Shown piece by piece: positions 7,757-13,550 of a DNA stretch of 13,550 nucleotides. The DNA is taken from assembly GCA_012269805.1 (NCBI GenBank), contig JAAXJP010000340.1:1-13550 (forward strand). Direction: 5' to 3'. Under the pieces are notes generated by a model, which ran no database searches, was not told the origin of the DNA, and saw only the letters and a list, made by a program, of their open reading frames with translations. Every line of letters starts with the position of its first letter. The first letter of the stretch is position 1. Made by a program: the position numbers and the translations under genes. This stretch comes from Rubrivirga sp. (GTDB lineage: Bacteria > Bacteroidota > Rhodothermia > Rhodothermales > Rubricoccaceae).

Positions 7757-7812
7757 CCCCGCGAACTGCGCACGCGCCGCCTCGTTGGGGACGGACACGC
7801 GAGCGCCGGCCG

Positions 7813-7820
7813 TATCTTCG
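7813..7820 (+). promoter_or_regulatory. possible -7 promoter element before the bifunctional-nuclease gene
   Basis: TATCTTCG, a close match to TAnnTTTG, lies 30 bases before ATG 7851 inside the 94-base gap after tyrS. A TTG at 7785-7787 could be the -33 element, though the 25-base spacing is a few bases longer than usual. A start about 7 bases downstream would give a leader of roughly 25 bases. This is the best promoter candidate in the window. Confidence 0.4.
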
Positions 7821-7850
7821 GCGCCCCCCAGGATCGATTCTTTCTCTCCA

Positions 7851-8438
7851 ATGGACTACATCCAGGTCGACATCATCGGGCTCTCGACGAGCCCCTCGTC
7901 CGGGGGGGCCTACGCCCTCGTGCTCGGCGAAGTCGGCGGCAACCGGCGGCTCCCCATCATCATCGGGGCGTTCGAGGCGCAGGCCATCGCGCTCGAACTC
8001 GAGAAGATCCAGCCGCCGCGCCCGATGACGCACGACCTCCTCCGGTCGCTCTTCGACACGCTCGGCGCCGACGTGACCGACGTGGTCATCGACGACCTCC
8101 GCGAGGGGACGTTCTTCGCCAAGATCCGCTACGTGTTCGACGGGGAGGAGGCCACGCTCGACGCCCGCCCCTCCGACGCCGTCGCGCTGGCGGTCCGCAC
8201 CGACGCCGACCTGTTCGTGGCCGCCGGCGTGCTCGACGAGGCCGGCATCCCCGCCGACGACGAAGGCGAGCCCGACGAGGAGGGATTCGAGCCGGATCCG
8301 GTCGCCGCGGCGTCGTCCTCGGCCATGTCGAAGTTGGACCGGATGGAGAGCCAGCTTGAAAAGGCCATCGCCGAGGAGGACTACGAGACGGCCGCCCGCC
8401 TGCGCGACGAGATCGCGCGGATGAAGGAGGGCAACTAG
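7851..8438 (+). CDS. Bifunctional nuclease domain (DUF151) protein with C-terminal UVR motif
   Basis: 195 residues in two parts. Residues 3-132 are a bifunctional-nuclease (DUF151) domain: VDIIGLSTSPSSGGAYALVL, LPIIIGAFEAQAIALELE, PRPMTHDLLRSLFDTL, and the closing RPSDAVALAVRTDADLFV. An acidic linker (135-150) leads to a UVR motif of UvrB/UvrC type at 163-193 (ESQLEKAIAEEDYETAARLRDEI), a helical hairpin for protein contact. Some family members have DNase/RNase activity; the function of the UVR-tailed form is poorly defined. The open frame extends to 7785, but ATG 7851 is chosen because family proteins start at the first strand (MDYIQVDI) and the candidate promoter lies between. bshC follows after 43 bases. 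Confidence 0.9.
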   Translation: MDYIQVDIIGLSTSPSSGGAYALVLGEVGGNRRLPIIIGAFEAQAIALELEKIQPPRPMTHDLLRSLFDTLGADVTDVVIDDLREGTFFAKIRYVFDGEEATLDARPSDAVALAVRTDADLFVAAGVLDEAGIPADDEGEPDEEGFEPDPVAAASSSAMSKLDRMESQLEKAIAEEDYETAARLRDEIARMKEGN

Positions 8439-8481
8439 TGGAGCGCCAACCGTCGCCCCCCGACCGCCGCTCCGCCTGTCG

Positions 8482-10158
8482 ATGAGCACGGTCGCTCCGG
8501 CTCCGGTCGTCGAGGCGATCTCCCACGCGGCCCTCGGCGCCTCGGCGCTGTTCCAGGGCTACCTGTCAGGAGACGGGGCCGCGCTGGCGTTCTACCGCTG
8601 GTCGCCCCACGCGGCGGCCGACCGTGCTGAGGCGGCCCGAGTGGCGGCCGAGGCGGCCACCGCCCGCGGCCACCGCGACGCCGTCGCCGACGTGCTCGCC
8701 GAGCAGAACCGGGTGTGGGGGTGCAGCGACGCGGTTCTCGACGCGGTCGAGATGCTCCGGCATCCGGAGAGCACGGCCGTCGTGACGGGGCAGCAGCTCG
8801 GCCTGTTCGGCGGGCCGCTCTACACGGTCTACAAGGCGCGGACGGCCGTCCGCCTGGCCCAACGTCTCGCGGAGGAGACCGGCCGGCCGGTCGTCCCGGT
8901 GTTCTGGCTGGCCGACGAGGACCACGACTTTGCCGAGGTCCACCAGGCGGCGTTTGCGAACGGCGAGGACGTCCGCTATTGCAACTACCACGACGACGTG
9001 CCACCCGAGACGGACCGCGGGGCCGTCGGACGAATTGTGCTGGAGGGGGCCGCGACCGAGCGGGCGCTGGGGGAGCTCGACCGGGCGCTGCCCGACGGCC
9101 CCGGCCGCGCCGACGCCCTCGCGCTCGCCCGCGGCGCCTACGTGCCGGGTCGAACGATGCGCGACGCGTTCGCCACACTGCTGCGGGCCCTCGTTCCGGA
9201 CGTCGTCCTGATGTCTGCCGACGACGCGCGGCTCAAGCGGCTCGCAGCACCGCTCTTCCGTCGGGAGGTTCAGGCGTGGGAGGCGACGGAGCAGCTCCTC
9301 GCCGCACGGAGCGTCGAACTGGTGGATGCCGGCTTCCACGCCCAGGTCGCCCCGTCGCCCGTCAACCTGTTCATAATGGGGGAGGGGACGCGCACCCAGG
9401 TCGATCCGGCCGGCGGTGGGTTCGTTCTCCGCGGCGCCGACACCTCTCTTTCGCCCGAGAGGCTCCTCGGGCGCCTGAGCGAGGAGCCCGCATCGATCAG
9501 CCCGAACGTCGTTCTCCGGCCGCTCCTCCAGGACACCCTCCTCCCGACGGCCGCCTACGTGGCCGGCCCCGGCGAGGCCGCCTACTTCGCCCAGCTCGGT
9601 CCCGTCTACGAGGCGTTCGGCGTCCCGATGCCCGTCATCGAGCCGAGGTTGAGCCTGACCGTCGTCGAGCCCGGCGTCGCGAAAGTCCTCGACCGGTACG
9701 GGCTGTCGGCCCCCGACCTGGCTGGCGGGCCGGACGGCGGACCCCAAGAGACGCTCCACGCCCTGTGGCGCCGGCTGGCGCTCGCGGACTCCGACCTCGA
9801 CCTCGACGCGGCCTTTGCCGCCGCGCGTCGGGCAGCCCTCGAGGCCGTCGAGGCGCTGGGCCCCGTTGCGGCGGAGGTCGATCCGGCGCTGCGCTTGACC
9901 GTTGGTGCGGCGCGGCGGAAGGTGGAGAAGGCGCTGGAGGTGTTGGAGGCAAAGACCGTCCGCCTGGAAAAGCGCAACCACGGGGTCGTCCGGGCCCGGT
10001 TGGCCCGCGCGCAGGCGGCGCTCTGGCCCGACGGCCATCTCCAGGAGCGTTGGCTCGGCCCGCTCGGCGTCGTCGCCCGGCACGGCCTCGGCGCCCTGAC
10101 CACCATGGTCGACGCCGTCCCGCTCGACGCTACCGTTCACTACGTTGTCCGCCCGTGA
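8482..10158 (+). CDS. bshC: Bacillithiol biosynthesis cysteine-adding enzyme BshC
   Basis: Putative ligase attaching cysteine to glucosaminyl-malate in the last step of bacillithiol synthesis, giving the low-molecular-weight thiol used by many Firmicutes and Bacteroidota in place of glutathione. 558 residues, slightly above the common ~540. Seen: VVTGQQLGLFGGPLYTVYK (100-118), the core nucleotide-binding-like motif of the family; VFWLADEDHDFAEV (140-153); PNVVLRPLLQDTLLPTAAYV (341-360); AGPGEAAYFAQLGPVYEAFG (361-380); VIEPR (385-389); and a C-terminal helical, probably coiled-coil stretch (470-515) that mediates dimerisation in the family. bshA and bshB are not in the window. ATG 8482 is the first good start. 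The stop overlaps the GTG of the HD hydrolase, so the two are very probably co-translated. Confidence 0.95.
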   Translation: MSTVAPAPVVEAISHAALGASALFQGYLSGDGAALAFYRWSPHAAADRAEAARVAAEAATARGHRDAVADVLAEQNRVWGCSDAVLDAVEMLRHPESTAVVTGQQLGLFGGPLYTVYKARTAVRLAQRLAEETGRPVVPVFWLADEDHDFAEVHQAAFANGEDVRYCNYHDDVPPETDRGAVGRIVLEGAATERALGELDRALPDGPGRADALALARGAYVPGRTMRDAFATLLRALVPDVVLMSADDARLKRLAAPLFRREVQAWEATEQLLAARSVELVDAGFHAQVAPSPVNLFIMGEGTRTQVDPAGGGFVLRGADTSLSPERLLGRLSEEPASISPNVVLRPLLQDTLLPTAAYVAGPGEAAYFAQLGPVYEAFGVPMPVIEPRLSLTVVEPGVAKVLDRYGLSAPDLAGGPDGGPQETLHALWRRLALADSDLDLDAAFAAARRAALEAVEALGPVAAEVDPALRLTVGAARRKVEKALEVLEAKTVRLEKRNHGVVRARLARAQAALWPDGHLQERWLGPLGVVARHGLGALTTMVDAVPLDATVHYVVRP

Positions 10159-10835
10159 GCTCCGCCTCGCTCTTTTCCCCGCTCGTCGAGCGCGCCATCG
10201 AAGTCGCTGCCGAGTGGCACGACGGGACGTACCGGAAAGGGCGGTGGACCGACCCGTGCGTCAGCGACCCGGGGGGGACGCCGTCGCGGGTGCCGGCCAT
10301 GGCCCACGTAACGGCCGTCGCCCTGACCGTCCAGCGCGCGGGGTGGGGCGATGAGGCCGTCGCGGCGGCGTTCCTCCACGACACCCTCGAGGACGCGAAC
10401 CGCCACGGCGACGCGCTCGGCCGGCCGACCCTCGTGGCCCTCGTCGGCGAAGAGGTCACTCGAATCGTGGAGGCCGTCTCGGAGCCGAAGCGGGACGACG
10501 CGGGCGGCTGGCTCCCCTGGAGGGTGCGGAAGGAGGCCTACCTCCGCTCGCTCGCGGCCGGTCCTGTCGAGGCCGTCGCCGTCTCGCTCGCCGACAAGCT
10601 CCACAACGCGTACTCGATGGCGTCGAGCTTGGAGGCCGGGATCGACATCTTTACCTCGGCCCCCGGCCGCCGGGCGCTCTCCGCCGGCGCTGCCGACCAG
10701 CGGTGGTTCTTCGAGTCCGTGCTCGCCGAGAGCCGCTCCGTCGAGGACGCCCGCCTCGGTCCGCTGCGCGACCGGCTCCGCGCCGAGGTCGACCGGTTCG
10801 CCGCACTGGCCGGGGTCGACTCGGCAGTGGAGTAG
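10155..10835 (+). CDS. Single-domain HD hydrolase of the SpoT/MESH1 (p)ppGpp-hydrolase type
   Basis: 226 residues starting at GTG 10155 inside the bshC stop (GTGA). An HD fold is clear: residues 14-28 (AIEVAAEWHDGTYRK) match the first helix of RelA/SpoT hydrolase domains, His51 is in AMAHVTAVAL, His75-Asp76 with Glu79-Asp80 form FLHDTLED, and Asp147 is in SLADKLHN. HDxxED is the motif typical of manganese-dependent (p)ppGpp hydrolysis. There is no synthetase, TGS or ACT domain, so this would be a stand-alone alarmone hydrolase; another nucleotide substrate is possible. Residues 30-46 form a Gly/Pro-rich loop, apparently inserted between the first helix and the His51 helix. The same frame is open upstream through bshC, but that part is shadow sequence. 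Function is inferred from motifs only. Confidence 0.85.
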   Translation: MSSASLFSPLVERAIEVAAEWHDGTYRKGRWTDPCVSDPGGTPSRVPAMAHVTAVALTVQRAGWGDEAVAAAFLHDTLEDANRHGDALGRPTLVALVGEEVTRIVEAVSEPKRDDAGGWLPWRVRKEAYLRSLAAGPVEAVAVSLADKLHNAYSMASSLEAGIDIFTSAPGRRALSAGAADQRWFFESVLAESRSVEDARLGPLRDRLRAEVDRFAALAGVDSAVE

Positions 10836-11162
10836 GGGCGAACACCGGGGCAACCACGAGGGACGCGCGGGGGAAAGTCCTCGATCTCCGCAGCTTGCAG
10901 GAAATCCACCCGTCAAAGTGCGCATCCCGACCCGCGGGGGCGTTTGCTAGGGACGACCTGCCTGGACGGCTTTCCCGGCGCCGTGCGCTGCGGCCCGTCC
11001 CTCGGGACCCGACCCGACATGGCCCTGCGCGGTGCCTGGGTTCGCCCGACAGGTCTAGCGGCGGCGGAGGGGCCTGGCCTCTCCGCCGCTCGTGTGTCCG
11101 CAGCGCTCGCCGGGACCCCTCCGGCCGCCGTCCCGTAGGGGGCGACACGTTCCGGTGTCCTC
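10836..11162. other. 327-base gene-free region with several hairpins
   Basis: Between the HD hydrolase and the next lipoprotein no frame looks like protein (short frames give Arg/Pro/Ala-rich shadow-like sequence). Complementary pairs seen on the plus strand: CGAGGGAC 10857-10864 with GTCCTCG 10877-10883 (one bulged G); ACGGC 10966-10970 with GCCGT 10980-10984; GTCC 10997-11000 with GGAC 11005-11008 around CTCG; CCTGGG 11035-11040, loop TTCG, with CCC 11045-11047 and AGG 11051-11053; and the long stem at 11060-11090. ACACCGG 10842-10848 can pair with CCGGTGT 11152-11158 across nearly the whole stretch. This could be a structured non-coding RNA, a long leader for the lipoprotein gene, or a decayed gene; no known RNA family is recognised. 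Confidence 0.4.
11060..11090 (+). terminator. Strong terminator-like hairpin without U-tract
   Basis: GCGGCGGAG at 11061-11069 pairs perfectly with CTCCGCCGC at 11081-11089; G-T pairs flank it on both sides (11060/11090, 11070/11080) and three more inner pairs close on a CTG triloop, about 14 pairs in all. It is followed by CGTGTGTCCG, so it lacks the T-run of a standard intrinsic terminator. It may end the bshC/HD-hydrolase transcript or a small RNA from this stretch, or serve as an attenuator 72 bases before the lipoprotein start. Confidence 0.5.
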
Positions 11163-11747
11163 ATGATTCGTGCTTACGGCTTCGCGTTGCTCTTGGCCGT
11201 TTGGGGGGGCTGCGCCTCAGACGGGCCAGCTCCTTCCGGGCCGGCTCCTTCCCCCGAGTCCTCGGCCCCCTACCCCGAGACGGCCACAGAGCCGACGCCC
11301 TCGGCAGAAGTCCGGCCCGGCGTCCGGATCGACCGCCTCCTCGCCCCGACGGCCCCACTGCCCGAGGTGGTCGCCCGACTGCGAGAGCCCCGGAGCCGTA
11401 CGGCCGAGCCGATCGAGAACCGCCACGTCCGAGGACAGATCGATACGATCCGGACGTGGCGCTACGACGGGCTCACGCTCGAACTCTACGACGTCAGCGG
11501 AGGGCGGCTCCTGCTCCAGCGTCTCGCGGTCACGTCCGACACGTACGGAACGACTGACGGACTGTCGGTGGGCGAACCCCGAGACGCTATCGAGTCGACC
11601 CTCGGGGCGCCCGTCGGGACGGAGGGCGACGTGGTGACGTACCGGCTCGGTGACGAACTCCCGGCGGCCGTTGAGGTGAGGTACCAGCCCGACGAAGACG
11701 GCGTCGAGCGGGCGACCGCCATCGAGTGGCGACCGCCGATCGGCTGA
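11163..11747 (+). CDS. Predicted lipoprotein with BamE/SmpA-like repeats, function unknown
   Basis: 194 residues. A short basic start and hydrophobic core (MIRAYGFALLLAVWGGC) lead to Cys17; Trp at -3 is unusual for a lipobox but Gly-Gly-Cys is acceptable. Residues 18-50 are a Pro/Ser/Ala-rich linker typical of surface lipoproteins. The rest suggests two related units: LPEVVARLREP (66-76) followed by strands containing YDGLTLELYD (101-110), then GLSVGEPRDAIESTLGAP (133-150) followed by VVTYRLGD and VEVRYQPDEDG. The second matches the VGxxxxxVxxxLGxP signature seen in SmpA/BamE-like envelope domains. No enzymatic motif. ATG 11163 gives the signal peptide. It is preceded by the structured 327-base stretch and is convergent with the next gene, with 4 bases between stops. 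Confidence 0.8.
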   Translation: MIRAYGFALLLAVWGGCASDGPAPSGPAPSPESSAPYPETATEPTPSAEVRPGVRIDRLLAPTAPLPEVVARLREPRSRTAEPIENRHVRGQIDTIRTWRYDGLTLELYDVSGGRLLLQRLAVTSDTYGTTDGLSVGEPRDAIESTLGAPVGTEGDVVTYRLGDELPAAVEVRYQPDEDGVERATAIEWRPPIG

Positions 11748-11751
11748 CACA

Positions 11752-12285
11752 TCACTCCGTCCACCGCAACGACGCGTCGAGGGCTTCTGCCCACGCTCCG
11801 CCCTCCGGACGAGTGGCCGGGTAGCGAAGTCGCGCGAGCACGCCGACGCCATCGCGATACAGCGCACGGGCATAGACCACGTCTTCTCCGGCCGGTCCTG
11901 AGGCGACAATCCCCCCCGGCGGCCGCGCCGAATAGGCCAGGGAGTCGAGGTCTTCGCGGACGCGCTCCGCCAAGCCCTCGAGGCCGGCGCCAACCGCGTC
12001 TTGGTAGCCGAACACGACCAGTGACGCGGCCCCGTCGGGGGAGCGGAAGGTGCGGCCGTCGGCGTTCTGCGGAGCGGGCTGGGCCCCGAAAGCGGCAGGG
12101 ACGTCGACGGCGAAACCGAACCGGGCATTGACGTACGGCTCGACCGCGGAGGCCGCCGAGGCGGGGGCGGTCGCGACCGGTGGGGATCCCGCGGCGGGGT
12201 CTGGCTCGGGCACAGCGTCGGGGGAGCCAGACGGTCCACAAGCCGAGACCGTCAGGGCGAGGGCGATGCGGAGCGCCCGCCGCAT
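11752..12285 (-). CDS. Predicted lipoprotein, function unknown
   Basis: 177 residues. MRRALRIALALTVSAC ends in a good lipobox (VSAC, Cys16), followed by a long Pro/Ala/Ser linker (17-48). The folded part begins at YVNARFGFAVDVPAAF (51-66) and continues with NADGRTFRSPDGAASLVVFG (74-93), an arrangement found in many small envelope proteins of unknown function that suggests a PsbP/Mog1-like alpha-beta sandwich (inferred from pattern only). No catalytic residues are evident. It starts 3 bases after the stop of the CoA-binding protein gene on the same strand, so the two form an operon, and it ends 4 bases from the stop of the opposite-strand lipoprotein, with no room for a separate bidirectional terminator outside the coding ends. 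Confidence 0.8.
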   Translation of the reverse strand: MRRALRIALALTVSACGPSGSPDAVPEPDPAAGSPPVATAPASAASAVEPYVNARFGFAVDVPAAFGAQPAPQNADGRTFRSPDGAASLVVFGYQDAVGAGLEGLAERVREDLDSLAYSARPPGGIVASGPAGEDVVYARALYRDGVGVLARLRYPATRPEGGAWAEALDASLRWTE

Positions 12286-12288
12286 GAG

Positions 12289-12708
12289 CTACAGCGCCGC
12301 GTGGTCAACCATCAGGCACCGGTCCGCCACGTAGGGCAGGCCGGCCTCGTCCGCAAGGGTTTGGGCGTCGGGGGAGTGAACCCCGATCTGGGTCCAGATC
12401 ACCGGACGGTTGCCGGTCCGCTCAGCCCGCGCCGCGGCGTCGCGGACGACGTCGGGCGTGAACTCCGGCCGGCGGAAGACGTCGACGATGTCGATCTCCA
12501 CGTCGTCGGGGATCGAGTCGAGGTCGGGGTAGGCCGTCTCGCCGAGGATCTCGTCGTGGTTCGGGTTGACGGGGATCATCGTGAACCCGGCGTTCTGGAT
12601 GTACCGGGCGATCCGGTGGCTCGTCTGGAACCCCCGCGGGGAGCACCCGACGACGGCGATCGTGCGGGCGTCGCGGAGGACGGAGGCGATGTCGGGCGAA
12701 CTCGGCAT
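12289..12708 (-). CDS. CoA-binding domain protein, YccU type
   Basis: 139 residues, the usual length of stand-alone CoA-binding (succinyl-CoA synthetase alpha-like) Rossmann proteins. Seen: TIAVVGCSPRGFQTSHRIAR (16-35), the nucleotide-binding turn with the family's SxxxSHRxARY pattern; GFTMIPVNPNHDEILGETAY (41-60); IDIVDVFRRPEF (72-83); VIWTQIGVHS (103-112); and the closing VADRCLMVDHAAL (127-139). The frame runs upstream to about 12891, but ATG at 12706-12708 gives the family-typical N-terminus; upstream residues are Arg/Ala shadow sequence overlapping the divergent gene. Family members bind CoA, but their physiological role is unclear. First gene of a two-gene minus-strand operon with the lipoprotein; 43 bases separate it from the divergent membrane-protein gene. 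Confidence 0.92.
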   Translation of the reverse strand: MPSSPDIASVLRDARTIAVVGCSPRGFQTSHRIARYIQNAGFTMIPVNPNHDEILGETAYPDLDSIPDDVEIDIVDVFRRPEFTPDVVRDAAARAERTGNRPVIWTQIGVHSPDAQTLADEAGLPYVADRCLMVDHAAL

Positions 12709-12751
12709 GGGCGTGGCGGCGTAGGAGGGGGCCAACGGCTCTCCCCCCCGC

Positions 12752-13354
12752 GTGGATTCCCGCCCCTCCGTTCCCACTGCGAGCCGCCCGGCGGCCGCGC
12801 CGTCGGCTCCCCCGGCCGAGGCCGCCCTCGCCGAGGCGCCGCCCGGCGCCCTCGCCCGCCTCGGGCGTCTCCTGCCCGGGGTCGAGGCCATCGTCCGGTT
12901 CGCGTACCGTCTGGCCGGCGTCAGCGCCGTCGCCGCGCTGCTGATCGTGGCCGCGGTGTGGCGGTGGGCCCCTCAACTCGCCACCGGGGTGCTCGTCGCG
13001 CTCGGGATCCTCCTGCTGGTCCCGGCCATCGCCGTCGCCATCGCGGGGTGGACGCTGGCCGACATCGCGAGTCTGCCGCGCCAGATCAAAGAGGCCGCGC
13101 TCGCCGCGACCGGCCGCGAGGCCTCGGGCGCGGCGGCGAAGGGAAGCCGGATCGGGCGCCTGCTCCGGTCGCTGTGGGCCGCCCGCGGGCTGGCCCTCCT
13201 GACGAAGGGTGGCTGGGTCAGGGCCGTCGGCGGGCTTCGCTTTCTTCGCCTCGCGAGCCTCCCGTTCGCGCTCGCCCTGCTCGGGGCCGTGGCCCTCAAC
13301 GGCGCCGTGATCGCAGGCGGGCTCGTCGCGGTCCTCCTGCTCCTCATCGGATAA
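12752..13354 (+). CDS. Membrane protein, function unknown
   Basis: 200 residues from GTG 12752; an in-frame TAG at 12722-12724 with no earlier start codon fixes this as the longest form. The N-terminal 35 residues are Pro/Ala-rich and probably disordered. Hydrophobic segments lie at about 54-70, 76-100 and 168-200 (the last long enough for two helices). The middle (105-160) is basic and amphipathic (LPRQIKEAALAAT, GSRIGRLLRSLWAARG), probably cytoplasmic. No family or active site is recognised. AGGAGG occurs at 12723-12728, 23 bases before the start, too far to act as its ribosome site. The next gene starts 11 bases downstream, implying an operon. Confidence 0.75.
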   Translation: MDSRPSVPTASRPAAAPSAPPAEAALAEAPPGALARLGRLLPGVEAIVRFAYRLAGVSAVAALLIVAAVWRWAPQLATGVLVALGILLLVPAIAVAIAGWTLADIASLPRQIKEAALAATGREASGAAAKGSRIGRLLRSLWAARGLALLTKGGWVRAVGGLRFLRLASLPFALALLGAVALNGAVIAGGLVAVLLLLIG

Positions 13355-13365
13355 TCCAACCCGAC

Positions 13366-13550
13366 ATGCACCCCGTCCTCCGGTTCGTCCGACGCCGCCT
13401 CGAACGTGGTGTGCCGTACGGCCTCGGCTTCACCGTCGCGTTCGCCGCCGTCGCGCTCGCCGTGTGGGGCTTCGTCAACATCCTCGACGCGGTCACCGCC
13501 GGCGACGACCTCGCGCGGTTCGCCGCCGTCGCGCATGGCCGGATCTACGA
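13366..13550 (+). CDS. N-terminal part of a membrane protein, possibly PAP2-type phosphatase
   Basis: ATG 13366 opens a frame that runs off the right edge after 61 codons. It begins with a basic helix (LRFVRRRLERGVPYGLGFT, residues 5-23) followed by one transmembrane segment (about 21-42, VAFAAVALAVWGF) and an acidic stretch (ILDAVTAGDDLARF). This layout resembles the N-terminus of PAP2-superfamily lipid phosphatases, in which a RL-GLxxTV first helix is followed by an acidic loop. The PAP2 catalytic motifs would lie beyond the window, so the assignment is tentative. Confidence 0.6.
   Translation, partial: MHPVLRFVRRRLERGVPYGLGFTVAFAAVALAVWGFVNILDAVTAGDDLARFAAVAHGRIY

Noticed and set aside
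10850..10985. Partial resemblance to RNase P RNA (GGGGGAAAGTCC) and to a c-di-GMP-I riboswitch (GGCAACC, GGACGC, AAAG)
   Set aside because: The other universally conserved RNase P segments (ACAGAAA, GGTAAAC, ATAAG-type motifs) are absent, and the GEMM-type hairpin with its GNRA loop between the first two motifs is missing. Covariance search would settle it.
11030..11056. GGGTTCGCCC resembling a tRNA T-loop
   Set aside because: No acceptor, D or anticodon stems can be built around it; it folds better as a small TTCG-capped hairpin.
10944..11138. 64-codon frame in the gene-free stretch
   Set aside because: No homology-like pattern, unusual start, Ala/Gly/Pro/Arg-rich, and it contains the strong hairpin; more likely noise.
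7902..12749. Seven-base G or C runs at 7902, 10271, 11203, 11911 and 12743 as possible phase-variation tracts
   Set aside because: At this base composition a dozen or so such runs are expected by chance in 13.5 kb, and none is disrupted or close to an alternative frame of interest.
12973..13536. Minus-strand frame across the membrane-protein genes
   Set aside because: Composition is Arg/Ala/Ser/Pro-rich shadow; the plus strand shows clear membrane segments in two consecutive genes.
1..13550. Search for IS elements, CRISPR arrays, long direct repeats, integrases and toxin-antitoxin pairs
   Set aside because: None was found by eye; the window reads as ordinary chromosomal housekeeping sequence with a few unknown genes.

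Overview
The window is GC-rich bacterial chromosome (roughly 70% G+C by eye), densely packed with short intergenic gaps and no recognisable Shine-Dalgarno sequence in front of almost any start. Family content (BshC of bacillithiol synthesis, a bifunctional-nuclease protein with a UVR tail, a Bacteroidota-style RecX) and possible TAnnTTTG-like -7 elements just upstream of several starts suggest the Bacteroidota/Rhodothermota lineage, most likely a GC-rich marine Rhodothermota of the Rubricoccaceae type. The lineage is an inference; no rRNA marker is present. Minus-strand open frames across most of the window are shadows of GC-rich plus-strand genes.

Layout. 1-134: tail of an unidentified protein. 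174-1288: recX, overlapping by GTGA a small four-helix membrane protein. 1383-2219: purine nucleoside phosphorylase. 2262-3929: an exported trypsin-like serine protease with a beta-rich N-terminal domain and C-terminal TPR-like helices, separated from punA by a strong inverted repeat. 4006-7756: hisD, hisC and tyrS in close succession. 7851-8438: DUF151/UVR bifunctional-nuclease protein. 8482-10835: bshC overlapping by GTGA a single-domain HD hydrolase carrying the HDxxED signature of (p)ppGpp hydrolases. 10836-11162: a 327-base stretch with no credible gene but several hairpins, one of them a strong terminator-like stem. 11163-11747: a lipoprotein, convergent (4 bases between stops) with a minus-strand pair, a CoA-binding protein (12289-12708) followed by a second lipoprotein (11752-12285). 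12752-13354: a membrane protein divergent from that pair. 13366-end: the start of a membrane protein resembling the N-terminus of PAP2-type phosphatases.

Functionally most of the window is housekeeping: recombination control (RecX), purine salvage (PunA), two histidine steps (HisD, HisC), tyrosine charging (TyrS), thiol redox buffering (BshC) and alarmone turnover (HD hydrolase). No mobile element, CRISPR array, tRNA or rRNA was found. The best leads for something undescribed are the structured gene-free stretch at 10836-11162, the translationally coupled bshC/HD-hydrolase pair, the three-part secreted protease, and the start-abutting hairpin between punA and the protease.
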